Of a DNA stretch of 64,000 nt, positions 8,805 to 18,487 are shown in pieces (position 1 is the first letter of the stretch; each line of letters begins with the position of its first letter). The translations under genes were made by a program, and so were the position numbers. The stretch spans positions 434,001 to 498,000 of the forward strand of contig NZ_BMFU01000003.1 in assembly GCF_014639235.1 (NCBI RefSeq). The letters are read 5' to 3'. The DNA comes from Paenibacillus silvae (GTDB lineage: Bacteria; Bacillota; Bacilli; Paenibacillales; Paenibacillaceae). Under the pieces are notes generated by a model. It was not told the DNA's origin and ran no database searches. It saw nothing but the letters and a program-made list of their open reading frames with translations.

Positions 8805-9086
8805 CTACACCCCGCTAACTAAGCGGTCCAGAGTGCTGTCCGCATCTTCCTCCGCGTGAAAGGCTTCGCATGCCATGGTCAGATTAATCTTCGCCATCTC
8901 CATGTACCCTCGCTGCATTGATTCACGGATGAAACGTTTCTTCCGCTCCGTCAAGTACAGCTTCATCGCTTGCCTAATCAATTCGCTGCGGTTGGAATTC
9001 TCCAGCGCTACGATGCCATCCACTTCCTGCAAAAGATAATCAGGCAAACTGATCATAATCCGCTTGGTGTTCTGCAAGTTGGCCAC
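8805..9086 (-). CDS. ndoAI: Antitoxin NdoAI (EndoAI), ribbon-helix-helix
   Basis: A 93-residue antitoxin of the same length as B. subtilis EndoAI. The N-terminal ribbon-helix-helix (NTKRIMISLPDYLLQEVDG then SNRSELIRQAMKLYL) binds DNA and dimerises. The acidic C-terminal segment (EAFHAEEDADSTLDRL) is the part expected to block the toxin. The start is GTG at 9086 with GGAAGAAAGG just upstream; a longer upstream frame is unrelated sequence. The operon likely starts at alr or in the short gap after it. Confidence 0.93.
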   Translation of the reverse strand: MANLQNTKRIMISLPDYLLQEVDGIVALENSNRSELIRQAMKLYLTERKKRFIRESMQRGYMEMAKINLTMACEAFHAEEDADSTLDRLVSGV

Positions 9087-9345
9087 CTTTCTTCCACCCC
9101 CACAAACCTTTCGCCATTGTGAACCAGTATTACGCTTTTCCAGAACTTTTATACAAAGGAATATATATGCCCCGCGTATATCAAGTATGCTGTACTCCAT
9201 TATAAACACGGGAAACATTATTCGTACAGACCAAACATCGCATTTCAGGATTTTATTCCGAATATCGTACATATTTCGCGATGCGGCGACAGTTTTCCTT
9301 CTGTTCTGAAAAAAAGTTTGCTGGTAATCGTGTCCAATTAGCGAA

Positions 9346-10533
9346 TCAGATTGTCAAAAGCGGATTCATTCTGGCGACTACCTCACCATCACGGATATAG
9401 ACCCGTGGAATGCGATGGGCCATCATGCAGATCACTTCATAGTCAATCGTACCTAGCTGGTCTGCCACCTCGCTGGCGGTAATGACTCCGTCCAACTGGT
9501 GGCCGATGAGAACAACCTCTTCGCCGGCTTGAATTTCTTCCGCTTCCTGTGCGAAAGATTGCAGCGACACCATACACTGGTCCATGCAGATTGTACCGAC
9601 AACAGGAACACGGCGGCCGCGCACAAGGACTTGCGCTTTGCCCGTCAGCATTCTTGAGAATCCATCTGCATAACCGATAGGCAAGGTCGCTATTCGTTCA
9701 TTTTCCTGCGTAAAATAACGGGTCCCATAACTGATTCCCCAATGAGGGGGCAATGTTTTGACCAGAACCGCTTTGGTCTTCAGTGTCAATACCGGGAGCA
9801 GCTTCACTGCCTGATGATTCACCTCAGTGGAAGGGTACAGCCCATACAGGCTGATGCCTACACGCACCATATCATACGATAATTCAGGTGTATCAATGGC
9901 AGCGGCACTGTTCGCCGTATGTATAATCGGGATGACACATCCCTGATCCCTGAGCGTCTGTGCAACGCTCTGAAACCGTTGATACTGCTCCAGCGTATAG
10001 GTCTTGTCTTGTTCATCTGCTTTGGCATAGTGCGTGAACATGCCTTCAAGCATAACCTGCTCCATGGAGGACACTTCTTGAATAAATTCAATGGCCTCAT
10101 GTCCAGGCAGCAGCCCCAGTCTGCCCATACCACTATCAATTTTGATATGCACTTTCAGCTTATTGGCAAAGCAGCTGGCATCCTGTTGTCTGATTGCCTC
10201 AAGCACATCTCTGCTAAACAATGTGATGGTCACATCATGCTGCCATGCTGCAGCAACACCTTCAGGCGGTGTATAACCCAATACCAGAATCGGACTTGTA
10301 ATACCGTGCAGACGCAGTTCAAGCGCTTCGTCAAGAAAGGCCACGCTTAAATAATCCACACCCAGTCGTTCCAGTTCTCGGGCCATCTCCACCGCGCCAT
10401 GCCCATATGCGTTGGCTTTAACACAGGCGAGAAATTTTGTCCTCTGAGGCAAAGCCTCCCGGAAAGCTGTTACATTGCTTCGCAGATGATCCAAATTAAT
10501 CTCTACCTGGGTCGGCCGATATTGTCCTTGCAC
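9346..10533 (-). CDS. alr: Alanine racemase
   Basis: A 395-residue fold-III PLP enzyme that interconverts L- and D-alanine for peptidoglycan. The PLP lysine lies in CVKANAYGHGAVE. The block MVRVGISLYGLYP and the C-terminal substrate region GTICMDQCMVSL are typical. The start is GTG at 10533, preceded by GAAGGTGA at suitable spacing. It is followed on the same strand by ndoAI and ndoA, the B. subtilis arrangement. Confidence 0.96.
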   Translation of the reverse strand: MQGQYRPTQVEINLDHLRSNVTAFREALPQRTKFLACVKANAYGHGAVEMARELERLGVDYLSVAFLDEALELRLHGITSPILVLGYTPPEGVAAAWQHDVTITLFSRDVLEAIRQQDASCFANKLKVHIKIDSGMGRLGLLPGHEAIEFIQEVSSMEQVMLEGMFTHYAKADEQDKTYTLEQYQRFQSVAQTLRDQGCVIPIIHTANSAAAIDTPELSYDMVRVGISLYGLYPSTEVNHQAVKLLPVLTLKTKAVLVKTLPPHWGISYGTRYFTQENERIATLPIGYADGFSRMLTGKAQVLVRGRRVPVVGTICMDQCMVSLQSFAQEAEEIQAGEEVVLIGHQLDGVITASEVADQLGTIDYEVICMMAHRIPRVYIRDGEVVARMNPLLTI

Positions 10534-10937
10534 GTTAAGTCACCTTCTCTAGTCTTCTTAATCCGGCTCACGTCAGACTCCATCGTAATGCTACAGCATG
10601 TGACTGTCAAATGAACAGAAATTTCACAGCTGTGAAGTTATGCAACAGCAGCCTGGTTGTGACCCTAATCAAGCACAGAAGAAGAGCAGTAAGCAATATA
10701 ATCTGATGGCTACCAGCATGAAGGGTGCACCTCAAATATATTCTGCTTACATCGACATATTACCCGCTTCAGTCCGCATAGAAGCGTATTTTGTTTATTT
10801 TGGACTGAACTGCCAGCATCTTCTGTACTTAATTGAAACGGAACAGAGCATTGCAGAAACGAAACAGAGCACCAGAGAAACGACGTCTCCGATGCTCTAT
10901 AGCATTCCTTATGACAAGACCGCTATGCGTGTCCTTT
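10534..10937. other. Intergenic, nothing recognised
   Basis: About 400 bp between the YdcC-like lipoprotein gene and alr on the minus strand. No convincing frame with a ribosome site, strong terminator or repeat was found. It must carry the alr promoter unless alr is read through from upstream. Confidence 0.4.
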
Positions 10938-12170
10938 TTATTTGCCTGACTCTTCCTGCATGGAGGTCGCGATACGCACCATCTCATTCTCAGGCAAGTC
11001 CGCGCTGGTAATCCGGTATTCCACACCATCAACGGTCCATGTCAGCGTCTGTAAAGCATCTCCGCTAATCATACCTGCCGTGAATCCGAGATCAACCAGA
11101 CGTGAAGGAGCAAGAGACACGGCACGATCCTGAGGTCTTGCTTCAAAAATCGTGTAGTTATATGTGCCCTCGTAGCGAAGCAGGACGGAATAATCCCCGG
11201 CTTCCTCCAAAATCTGATCATCCTTCAGCTTGACTCCTTCGGGTGCATATGTCGGTTGAATGACACCAAAGCTGTCTGATTCTTTCGGTGCAGCTGAGGT
11301 AGGCTCTTCGCTTCCCTGCTCACTGGTTGCCCCTGCTGATCCTTCATGATTTTCAGTTCCTTGCGGCTTCGTTCCATCGCTCACACCGGACTGTCCGTCA
11401 GTAACAGCTCCATCGGCATCCGGCGTCTGAGGATTCGCAGGCTGTTGTGCGCCTGCATCATCGGTCTTCTCTGCTGGAGCTGCACCCGCACCTGCATCTG
11501 TTCCAGTTCCGTTTCCTGTTTTATTTCCCTCTTCCGTTGCAGCCGTCATATTCCGCTGCATGTCAAAAGCATCTTTGCCAAAATCAGCTCCAAATTTGAA
11601 GCTGTCAAACTTCACGTCCACAACGACATTAGCGTTGGAGTCGGATACCTCCACCTGTTTCGGAGCGTAATCACTTTTATTCAGCCAGATTTTCTGTCTG
11701 ACCAGTGCATGTGTATTGTAGTTGGCGGCGACATCAAATACATAGCTCTCTTTTTCATCGGCAAACTGACGAGTTTTATCTCCGGTAATGCTGCGAATCA
11801 ACGTTTCATACAAGTAAACCTGACCCTGATTGTCCGGCCAATCGCTTTGGAAGCGGAAGCTTTTGTTCTGACTCGGTGTCAGTACAAACACGCCTTCATC
11901 ATTGCGAAGCACAATCTGAGTAACATCCTTCTTGGCATTTGTCAGTGCAATACGATAATAGGAAGGCTTCTGATGCCACACCTCGACCTTATACTGCTGC
12001 GGTGTTTCTCCAGTATGCAGTGTCATGACACCTGCTCCCTGATAACTTTCCATCTCTCCAACGACTTCGTTCAGATCTTTGACCACAGCTGCCGCATCCT
12101 TCTTCCCGCAGGCGGCAAGTAAGGCCGATAAGACCAATACCATGGCAAGCATCCATGATATTCGGCGCAT
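10938..12170 (-). CDS. ydcC: LolA-like lipoprotein, YdcC type
   Basis: A 410-residue lipoprotein. After ATG 12170 (AAGGGG upstream) come RR, a hydrophobic stretch and the lipobox LLAAC, so the mature cysteine is expected to be acylated on the outer face of the membrane. The first half resembles LolA/sigma-regulator domains (YQGAGVMTLHTGETPQQYKV). A Gly/Thr/Ala/Glu-rich linker of about 85 residues (mature ~210-300) joins it to a C-terminal DUF4367-like beta domain. B. subtilis ydcC lies just upstream of alr, as here. Function is unknown in both. The long low-complexity linker is longer than I would expect. Confidence 0.8.
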   Translation of the reverse strand: MRRISWMLAMVLVLSALLAACGKKDAAAVVKDLNEVVGEMESYQGAGVMTLHTGETPQQYKVEVWHQKPSYYRIALTNAKKDVTQIVLRNDEGVFVLTPSQNKSFRFQSDWPDNQGQVYLYETLIRSITGDKTRQFADEKESYVFDVAANYNTHALVRQKIWLNKSDYAPKQVEVSDSNANVVVDVKFDSFKFGADFGKDAFDMQRNMTAATEEGNKTGNGTGTDAGAGAAPAEKTDDAGAQQPANPQTPDADGAVTDGQSGVSDGTKPQGTENHEGSAGATSEQGSEEPTSAAPKESDSFGVIQPTYAPEGVKLKDDQILEEAGDYSVLLRYEGTYNYTIFEARPQDRAVSLAPSRLVDLGFTAGMISGDALQTLTWTVDGVEYRITSADLPENEMVRIATSMQEESGK

Positions 12171-12421
12171 GACATCATCCCCTTTAGCACATGTTTTCAC
12201 TTCAGGATTGTGCATACAGCAGAACCCCTACTTGATTAGTACATGTTATGAGGGACTTGTTCGATATATGCGGACTAGTTTGACAAGCAATGCCCGAAAC
12301 GGTGAAAAACTCAGGTCTGAGAAGCAAATCCGTCTCGGGAAGGATGAGAATTTTATCCAAAACAGGGATAATGAACAAAGGCATAATCGATGCCACAGGT
12401 TCTCAGAATGGAGGGATGGAA

Positions 12422-13885
12422 ATGACAATCAAAACTACGACTGAAACCACAGCCACACCAATTCAAAATAAACTTGAAGGATTAGACAACTTTGTCACCA
12501 AGCAACTTGAACAATGGAAGGGAGTTGGCACAGCAGTTGCTGTCATTCACAAGGATCAAGTCATCTGGTCCAAAGGATATGGTTACCGTGATCTGGAAAA
12601 AAAACTGAAGGTTACGTCTGATACCCTGTTTGCCATTGGCTCCAGCACCAAAGCATTCACCGCAACAGCAGCGGCACAGCTTGTCGATGAGGGACTGCTC
12701 GACTGGGATCAACCAGTCAATAGCTACTTGCAGGATTTCCAGATGTTCGATCCAGTTGCAACAGACCGCCTAACTATGAGGGATATGTTATGTCACCGTT
12801 CAGGTCTGCCAAGGCATGAAATGGTCTGGTACAATTCCCCTCGCTCCAGAGAAGAACTGGTGCACAGCCTGCGCTACCTTGAACCGAACCAGAACTTCCG
12901 CAGTAAATGGCAGTATCAAAACCTGATGTACATGACTGCTGGTTATCTCATCGGTCACCTCAAGGGAACTTCATGGGAGCAGGTTGTTCGAGACCAATTG
13001 TTAACCCCGCTGGGTATGAACTCCAGTCTTTTTACGGTCCAAGAAATGCAGGAGCAGGCGGACTACGCACTGCCTTACATGGAGCAGGAAGGGCAGAATG
13101 TGAGCATACCTTTTCGTGTCATTGATGCAATCGGCCCTGCCGGCTCAATCAACAGCAACCTGAAGGATATGACTGCATGGCTTCAGCTCCAGGTACAGCG
13201 TGGCAAATGGCAGGACAAAGCTCTCGTTTCCACAGAACAGATGGCCGAAATTCACCGACCTCAGATGGTTTCTGATTCTCCGTTTCACAGCAAAGAACTG
13301 CCTGTCAGCACATACGGCCTCGGGTGGATGATAGAGCCTTACCGAGGACACGCCATGATTCACCATGGCGGAGCTATCGACGGTTTCGCTTCACAAGTTG
13401 CCTTTTTGCCGGATGAGCAGATCGGGATCGTTGTTTTATGCAATACCAATGGAAGTGTTATCCCTTATACGGTTGCCTTTTATATTATGGACTGTGTGCT
13501 CGGATTGGAGCCTAAGGACTGGACCTCCACCCTTTTGAAACTCATGGGACAGGGAGAGGAAGAAACAAAACCTGAGAAGAACCCTGCTGTGCTTCCCCTG
13601 GATGCTCCGGCCTCTACTTATACTGGAATTTACAAACATCCTGGTTATGGGGAACTGCTTGTGCATGAGACAGATCAGGGGCTGCAAACGAGATTCAACA
13701 ACATTGACATGCCTATGCAGTATGTCGGCAAGCATACGTTCTCTGTCTCACTGGTCCTGTTTGGCTTGGATATGGATTTTACATTTGAGGTAAGCGAGGA
13801 TCAGCCCGTACCAGCTGCCTCGGTATCCGCTCCGTTGGTGCCTGAAGCCAATGCCAATCCGATTGTATTTACCAGAATTTCGTAA
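12422..13885 (+). CDS. Serine hydrolase, beta-lactamase/PBP4* fold
   Basis: A 487-residue class C beta-lactamase-type hydrolase with no signal peptide. The SxxK motif is in AIGSSTKAFTA, the YxN motif in SKWQYQNLMYM, and the KTG-equivalent is HHGGAIDGF. A C-terminal beta domain of about 100 residues (YTGIYKHPGYGELLVHE) resembles DUF3471. The family includes D-amino-peptidases and esterases, so the substrate is uncertain. ATG 12422 is chosen because GGAGGGATGGAA precedes it; the frame is open 44 codons further but without a ribosome site. It is divergent from ydcC and ends at a hairpin terminator. Confidence 0.85.
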   Translation: MTIKTTTETTATPIQNKLEGLDNFVTKQLEQWKGVGTAVAVIHKDQVIWSKGYGYRDLEKKLKVTSDTLFAIGSSTKAFTATAAAQLVDEGLLDWDQPVNSYLQDFQMFDPVATDRLTMRDMLCHRSGLPRHEMVWYNSPRSREELVHSLRYLEPNQNFRSKWQYQNLMYMTAGYLIGHLKGTSWEQVVRDQLLTPLGMNSSLFTVQEMQEQADYALPYMEQEGQNVSIPFRVIDAIGPAGSINSNLKDMTAWLQLQVQRGKWQDKALVSTEQMAEIHRPQMVSDSPFHSKELPVSTYGLGWMIEPYRGHAMIHHGGAIDGFASQVAFLPDEQIGIVVLCNTNGSVIPYTVAFYIMDCVLGLEPKDWTSTLLKLMGQGEEETKPEKNPAVLPLDAPASTYTGIYKHPGYGELLVHETDQGLQTRFNNIDMPMQYVGKHTFSVSLVLFGLDMDFTFEVSEDQPVPAASVSAPLVPEANANPIVFTRIS

Positions 13886-13944
13886 TTTTCAAGGTATGCC
13901 CAAGGAGTGCAGCAAACGAGAAACACAAGGAAATACACGTTTAA

Positions 13945-13970
13945 TGGAGCCTTTTTAAGGCTTCTTTTTT
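13945..13970 (+). terminator. Intrinsic terminator
   Basis: GGAGCC/GGCTTC hairpin with a short T-rich loop followed by TTTTTTAT, placed after the serine hydrolase gene. Confidence 0.7.
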
Positions 13971-14085
13971 ATGCTTAATCCAGCTATACAAAACCAGAAA
14001 TCACGTAAATTATCATTATCATTTTGTATATTATAGTTTACATTTTAAAAATAATCATATACATTGTAACTATGGAGGTGAGTGT

Positions 14086-14313
14086 GTGGAAGAATTACAT
14101 AATCATGTTCGGGAATTCCGGGCGAGAGACCGTCTGTCCCAGGCTGAACTCGCAAAGCTCATCGGTGCATCCCGTCAAACCATTGCTTTGATTGAACGCG
14201 GAGATTATTCTCCCTCGGTCGTTCTTGCTTTGAAAATAGCTCATGTTTTCGGTGAATCTGTTGAAAAAATATTCGAGTTGAAAGGTGGAATTACAAATGA
14301 ATCAAGCAGCTAA
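14086..14313 (+). CDS. XRE-family HTH regulator, short
   Basis: A 75-residue single-domain helix-turn-helix protein (LSQAELAKLIGASRQTIALI, then ERGDYSPSVVLALKIAHVF). It belongs to the short YozG-like group usually found beside a DUF3169 membrane protein. The start is GTG with GGAGGTGA just upstream. Its end overlaps the next gene by 17 bp, so the two are coupled. The upstream AT-rich stretch at 14005-14025 contains GATAATGATAAT on the minus strand, resembling two of three Fur hexamers, but the third is absent. Confidence 0.85.
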   Translation: MEELHNHVREFRARDRLSQAELAKLIGASRQTIALIERGDYSPSVVLALKIAHVFGESVEKIFELKGGITNESSS

Positions 14314-15079
14314 TGCCACATCTTCAAAAAAACGACGAATGCGCCTACCGCTATACGCGGCCGGTGGTGCCGTTGTCGGTTTTATGACCGCAGCTTTGTT
14401 TAGAAAATTGCCTTCCGACCTGAACTGGACTCCGTCCATTTATTATGACTATGACTTGCTATTCCTGCTTGTTGCTCTGATGTTCCTCGTAACGGTGATC
14501 TGGAACAGCATTAGTCTGGCTCGCACACCATCCGTCCGCCTCGAGGAACCGGATGCGGATTTTACAGATGATATCACCTCCGTGAGTTACCCTGCGGAAC
14601 GTTCGCTGGGAAGAGCCTTAATGCTTAGCAGCTTCGGGGTCATTACAGCATTTGCATGGGTTGCCTTGGCTTTGTCTTTATACGAGGCAAACAGCCACGC
14701 TGCTGAATCTCCAAATCTATTTATTCTAGGCAATCTTGTTGCTGCATGTATCTCGATTATTGTCGTCGTTGTTCTGCAGAGTCTCACAATCAAGCGATAT
14801 AATCGGTATTTCCCTGATCGTGCTCTGGATTTGGATTCATTAAATATGAGAAAAAATCATTTTAAAAAGCTGGATGAAGGTGAAAAGTGGATTGTCTATC
14901 GCGCAGCCTATCGTTCGTTTCAGATGATGAACCTGCTTCTGGGTATTGGAATGGCTGCATTGGTGTTATATTCTGTACTCTTTTCCTTTACCGCTTTCCC
15001 AATCGTTCTGCTGGCTGTCATCTGGATGATTAACATCGGCGTTTATTTTCGTGAAACCTATCGCGCTCAGAACCAGTAA
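14297..15079 (+). CDS. DUF3169-type membrane protein
   Basis: About 260 residues with six predicted transmembrane segments (for example PLYAAGGAVVGFMTAALF, LLFLLVALMFLVTVIW and ILGNLVAACISIIVVVVL). ATG 14297 is used because AAAGGTGG lies seven bases upstream. It overlaps the XRE gene; such regulator/DUF3169 pairs recur in Firmicutes, and the membrane protein may modulate the regulator, but its role is unknown. Confidence 0.75.
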   Translation: MNQAANATSSKKRRMRLPLYAAGGAVVGFMTAALFRKLPSDLNWTPSIYYDYDLLFLLVALMFLVTVIWNSISLARTPSVRLEEPDADFTDDITSVSYPAERSLGRALMLSSFGVITAFAWVALALSLYEANSHAAESPNLFILGNLVAACISIIVVVVLQSLTIKRYNRYFPDRALDLDSLNMRKNHFKKLDEGEKWIVYRAAYRSFQMMNLLLGIGMAALVLYSVLFSFTAFPIVLLAVIWMINIGVYFRETYRAQNQ

Positions 15080-15128
15080 TACACAGTGAACAGCCTGCTT
15101 TGGTAAAAATAACTAAAGGAGTGATGAC

Positions 15129-17360
15129 GTGAATTTATTTTATCGAAATCGTACTACCCGTTCCACCTGGACGGCCCTGACCAGCGCAATGTTGGCAGCA
15201 GTTCTATCCCTAAGCCTCTTGGTCCCCCAAGTGCAAGCAGAGACCTCTTCATCAGCATCTGACAATGCTAAGCCGGTAACACTTAACACGGAGTCTGCCA
15301 CAGCTTTTCTGGACGAATTCTTCGCATCGCCTGAAACCAAGCCACACTATGTTGGTGCTTCAGTTGTTGTGGTAAAGGATGGTCAAGTGCTGACCGAAAA
15401 AGGATACGGCTATGCCGATCTGGAGCAAAAAACACCTGTCGATCCGAAGAATACCGCTTTTCGTGTCGCCTCTGTCTCCAAAACCTTTACAGCCGCTGCG
15501 GTCATGCAGCTTGTGGAGCAAGGCAAGGTGGACCTGAAGGCCGATTTTCAGACCTATGTGAAAGGTTTGCAATTCGAGAATCCATTTGACACTCCTGTAA
15601 CCGTAGAACACCTGCTGACACATACGACCGGATTTGAGATTCGTGATCCACAGCTGGAAGACATCCACACAGACCCTGACAAGTACATAACGATGGAGGA
15701 CTATGCCAAGCAGCACATGCCTCCTATTGTACGAAAGCCTGGTAGCGCCTACATGTATGATAACTTCTCGTTTTTGCTGCTTGGGTTGATAGTGAAAAAT
15801 GTCAGCGGCGAGCCGTTTGAAACGTATATGCAAGAGCATATCTTTAAACCGCTGGGCATGAACAATAGCAGCTTTCTGCTAAATGATAAATTTCAAAAGC
15901 AACTCGCAACCGGTTATGATGCAGCACACAAGCCGGTTGACCTGTACTTCCTTGATCCAAATCCGCTGCCTCAAGGCGGCATGCTGTCTACCGCGGATGA
16001 CATCGGCAAGTTTATGATCGCCTTTCTGAATGACGGCAAGAAGGATAATCAACAGATTTTGAAACCTGCTACTGTGAAAAGCATGGAGCAGTATCGTTCC
16101 TCCATTCATCCGCTCATGCCCGACACAACATATGGTTTTGAGGCTCCCTTCCAGATTCCAGGGGCAGGAAGCAGTTCCAGCGTGATTACCAAAGCAGGCG
16201 ACCTGACAGGTTACAGCTCTTATCTCTTCTTTATCCCCGAGCAGAACACAGGTGTCTTCCTGACGTATAATCAGAACGGGGCTCTTCGCAGTATGCTTTA
16301 CACGGCCTTTATTCAGCATTTCTATCCGCAGTACGCCAAACCTGTACAATTCAAGGAATACACACCGCAATCTGTGGAAGAGCTGCAGCGTTTTAACGGA
16401 TTATATGCTGACCTTCGGATCAGCACAATCATTAGCAAGCTGCAAGCTGGCGGCGAAACGTCCAGTGCGCTCAGCATTAGTGATCCGTTCATTGGCGAAC
16501 GTAAGCTGATTCAACTGGAAGACAATCTGTTCAAAGATGAATTAACCGGACAGTTCACGGCATTCAAAACATACGAAGATGGAACCACTTACATGAGAGA
16601 GCCTTATCTCAACCCATTCGGATATGCTAAAAAAGGACAAAACGCTGCTGGCTTCCGGGATGTTCCGAACAACAGTCCTTATGCTCAAGCCATCCATGGT
16701 TTGCAATCTCTTGGATATCTGGAGAATGAAGCTAACCAGTCTTTCAAGCCCAAAACAGCAGTAACCCGAGCTGAATTTATCAAGGATATTCTGCATTTAA
16801 GCGGGCTCAAACCAAGTAAAACAACACCGCCTTCGGATACGGACTGGGCAGATCATACGGCGGCTGGCTATATCCAGCTTGGTTATGAAATGGGTCTAAT
16901 TACAGGCGCAGATGAGAAACAGTTCAAACCGGATCAAGCTATCGTTCGGCAGGAAGCGGCGGTGATGTTATGGCGAGCTTGGCAGCTGCAGTATGCAAGC
17001 GAACTGTTCAAGGACGTTAAGCTTGCAGGCTATACCGATGCTTGGGCTGTACCTGCGGTGCAAATGATGGTGAAGCTGGGCATCTACGGCCCTGAGGTTA
17101 AAGTCCTGGAGGACGGTTCAGCGGACTTCCTGTCACGCAAACCTCTCATTCGCCAGGAACACGCTGCGATCATGTATGCGTTAATTACACAGCCGACAGA
17201 TCGCATCGTCGCTGAATTGATGGCTGCACAGCAGCCAGAGCAACCACAGCTGCCATCCACGGAGGAAGCCGTTACGGAAGCTGAAACGCCGGAGAGCAAG
17301 CCAGAGACTACACCGATTCCAACAACAGAGAATGCTCCTTCAGCAGCATCGGTTCAATAA
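15129..17360 (+). CDS. Secreted serine hydrolase with SLH domains
   Basis: A 743-residue exported protein. Residues 1-38 form a signal peptide (hydrophobic core ALTSAMLAAVLSLSLLVP, cleavage near VQA-E). A beta-lactamase-type domain covers about 50-400, with SxxK in VASVSKTFTAA and YxN in YMYDNFSFLL. Three SLH repeats follow at roughly 520-690 (GFRDVPNNSPYAQAIHGL, TRAEFIKDIL; WADHTAAGYIQLGYEMGLI; FKDVKLAGYTDAWAVPAVQ). The tail is Pro/Glu/Thr rich. SLH domains bind pyruvylated wall polymer, so the enzyme should sit on the cell surface. The start is GTG with AAAGGAGTGATG upstream. Substrate is unknown; a D-Ala peptidase or esterase is likely. Confidence 0.87.
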   Translation: MNLFYRNRTTRSTWTALTSAMLAAVLSLSLLVPQVQAETSSSASDNAKPVTLNTESATAFLDEFFASPETKPHYVGASVVVVKDGQVLTEKGYGYADLEQKTPVDPKNTAFRVASVSKTFTAAAVMQLVEQGKVDLKADFQTYVKGLQFENPFDTPVTVEHLLTHTTGFEIRDPQLEDIHTDPDKYITMEDYAKQHMPPIVRKPGSAYMYDNFSFLLLGLIVKNVSGEPFETYMQEHIFKPLGMNNSSFLLNDKFQKQLATGYDAAHKPVDLYFLDPNPLPQGGMLSTADDIGKFMIAFLNDGKKDNQQILKPATVKSMEQYRSSIHPLMPDTTYGFEAPFQIPGAGSSSSVITKAGDLTGYSSYLFFIPEQNTGVFLTYNQNGALRSMLYTAFIQHFYPQYAKPVQFKEYTPQSVEELQRFNGLYADLRISTIISKLQAGGETSSALSISDPFIGERKLIQLEDNLFKDELTGQFTAFKTYEDGTTYMREPYLNPFGYAKKGQNAAGFRDVPNNSPYAQAIHGLQSLGYLENEANQSFKPKTAVTRAEFIKDILHLSGLKPSKTTPPSDTDWADHTAAGYIQLGYEMGLITGADEKQFKPDQAIVRQEAAVMLWRAWQLQYASELFKDVKLAGYTDAWAVPAVQMMVKLGIYGPEVKVLEDGSADFLSRKPLIRQEHAAIMYALITQPTDRIVAELMAAQQPEQPQLPSTEEAVTEAETPESKPETTPIPTTENAPSAASVQ

Positions 17361-17382
17361 ATAGGCCATAAAAGTAAACAGC

Positions 17383-17430
17383 AAAAAGGCTTGCTCGAAA
17401 GGGATTACCCTTCACGAACAAGCCTTTTAA
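17383..17430. terminator. Bidirectional intrinsic terminator
   Basis: AAAAGGCTTGCTCG pairs with CGAACAAGCCTTTT around an AAGGG/CCCTT inner stem. It ends both the SLH hydrolase (rightward) and the helical-repeat gene (leftward). Confidence 0.85.
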
Positions 17431-17431
17431 A

Positions 17432-18487
17432 TTATGCAATTAACGAGGATACATGGGTGTTCCCGTTACGCTGATCAAACTTGACTGCAGTAGCCCGGGC
17501 ATGCTCTTCGAAATAGTCTGCAAGCTTGAGCAGATCTCCAGGGTCTCCTTCATACGGGAAGGAAGCTGGCAGACGCAGGCGATAGCCTTCTGCGTCTTTT
17601 TCTTCAGTCCAGCGCCGCAATAACGAAGCTGCCTTCGCATAATACATCATTTTGGCATACGCATCCTCATGATCGGCTGCAAGCACCAGTGTTTCTTCGA
17701 GGATATCAATCCCTTTAGCCGGATTCGTAAGTGTGAGATACTCCATCTGCTCTGAAAAACTCTGCACGAAATCATTTTCGCCTTTGATCAAACGATATCC
17801 TTTAACCTGATGTTTATCTGCTTCATCCTTCCGTCCCAGACGATACAGAGGCATCAGAACTTCGGACAAGGTCAGATGTGGGATCTCCGCACAGCTCATG
17901 CGTCCTTTGAGAATCGGCTTGGCCACTTCCAGCACCTTCTCGTCGTCTCCTTTTAACATAAAATAACGCATAATCTCATCCTGCTCACAAGCCTCGCAGT
18001 CACTCATGAAGTCGCGGTCCAACGTTCTGAACTTGTCATAGCTGCGTCCCGCTTCCTCCAGTTCGCCAAAATCCATAAAGATGCGGAAACGATAGTACCA
18101 GTAAGAACGCTCGCTGTACCCATAGGACTTAAACCTTGCTCCGAAGTCCTCCAGCAGCTCCATAATCTTCTCACGTGAGATTTCCGGGAAATCGGGCATT
18201 TTGCCGAGAATCCATTTATAAGACCACAATAACGTCTCTTCATCATACATGTCTGGCTGCTGATCAAACTTGCCAAGCTGCCAGGAAAAAGCGATCAAAG
18301 CTTTCATCGGATACCCGCAGAAGGTAGCTACATCCACAATCTCTGAGCGTGCTTCATATGCTTCCTCAACCATACCATTGACGTCAGCTACCCGCGCTGC
18401 TTCCTCCAGCAGACCGAGCTTCGCCGAACCATTTGGCAGCTGATAGGCCTCTTCCATCAAATCTTCAAAATCCATCTCTGTCTTCAT
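17432..18487 (-). CDS. Helical-repeat (TPR-like) partner of HSP90-like protein
   Basis: A 351-residue soluble, nearly all-helical acidic protein built from degenerate ~35-40 residue helix pairs (KLGLLEEAARVADVNGMVEEA, LEEAGRSYDKF, LMPLYRLGRKDEADKHQ), consistent with TPR-like repeats. The start ATG overlaps the TGA of the upstream HSP90-like gene (TGATG), implying translational coupling. TPR proteins are frequent HSP90 co-chaperones in eukaryotes, so a dedicated partner or client adaptor is plausible, but that is inference. No catalytic motif is visible. Confidence 0.7.
   Translation of the reverse strand: MKTEMDFEDLMEEAYQLPNGSAKLGLLEEAARVADVNGMVEEAYEARSEIVDVATFCGYPMKALIAFSWQLGKFDQQPDMYDEETLLWSYKWILGKMPDFPEISREKIMELLEDFGARFKSYGYSERSYWYYRFRIFMDFGELEEAGRSYDKFRTLDRDFMSDCEACEQDEIMRYFMLKGDDEKVLEVAKPILKGRMSCAEIPHLTLSEVLMPLYRLGRKDEADKHQVKGYRLIKGENDFVQSFSEQMEYLTLTNPAKGIDILEETLVLAADHEDAYAKMMYYAKAASLLRRWTEEKDAEGYRLRLPASFPYEGDPGDLLKLADYFEEHARATAVKFDQRNGNTHVSSLIA

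Noticed and set aside
8451..9086. Phage-defence role for the NdoA/NdoAI pair
   Set aside because: Core alr-linked toxin-antitoxin pair in the usual B. subtilis position; no defence genes around it.
14005..14025. Fur box upstream of the XRE gene
   Set aside because: Only two of three GATAAT-type hexamers fit; the palindromic half is absent.
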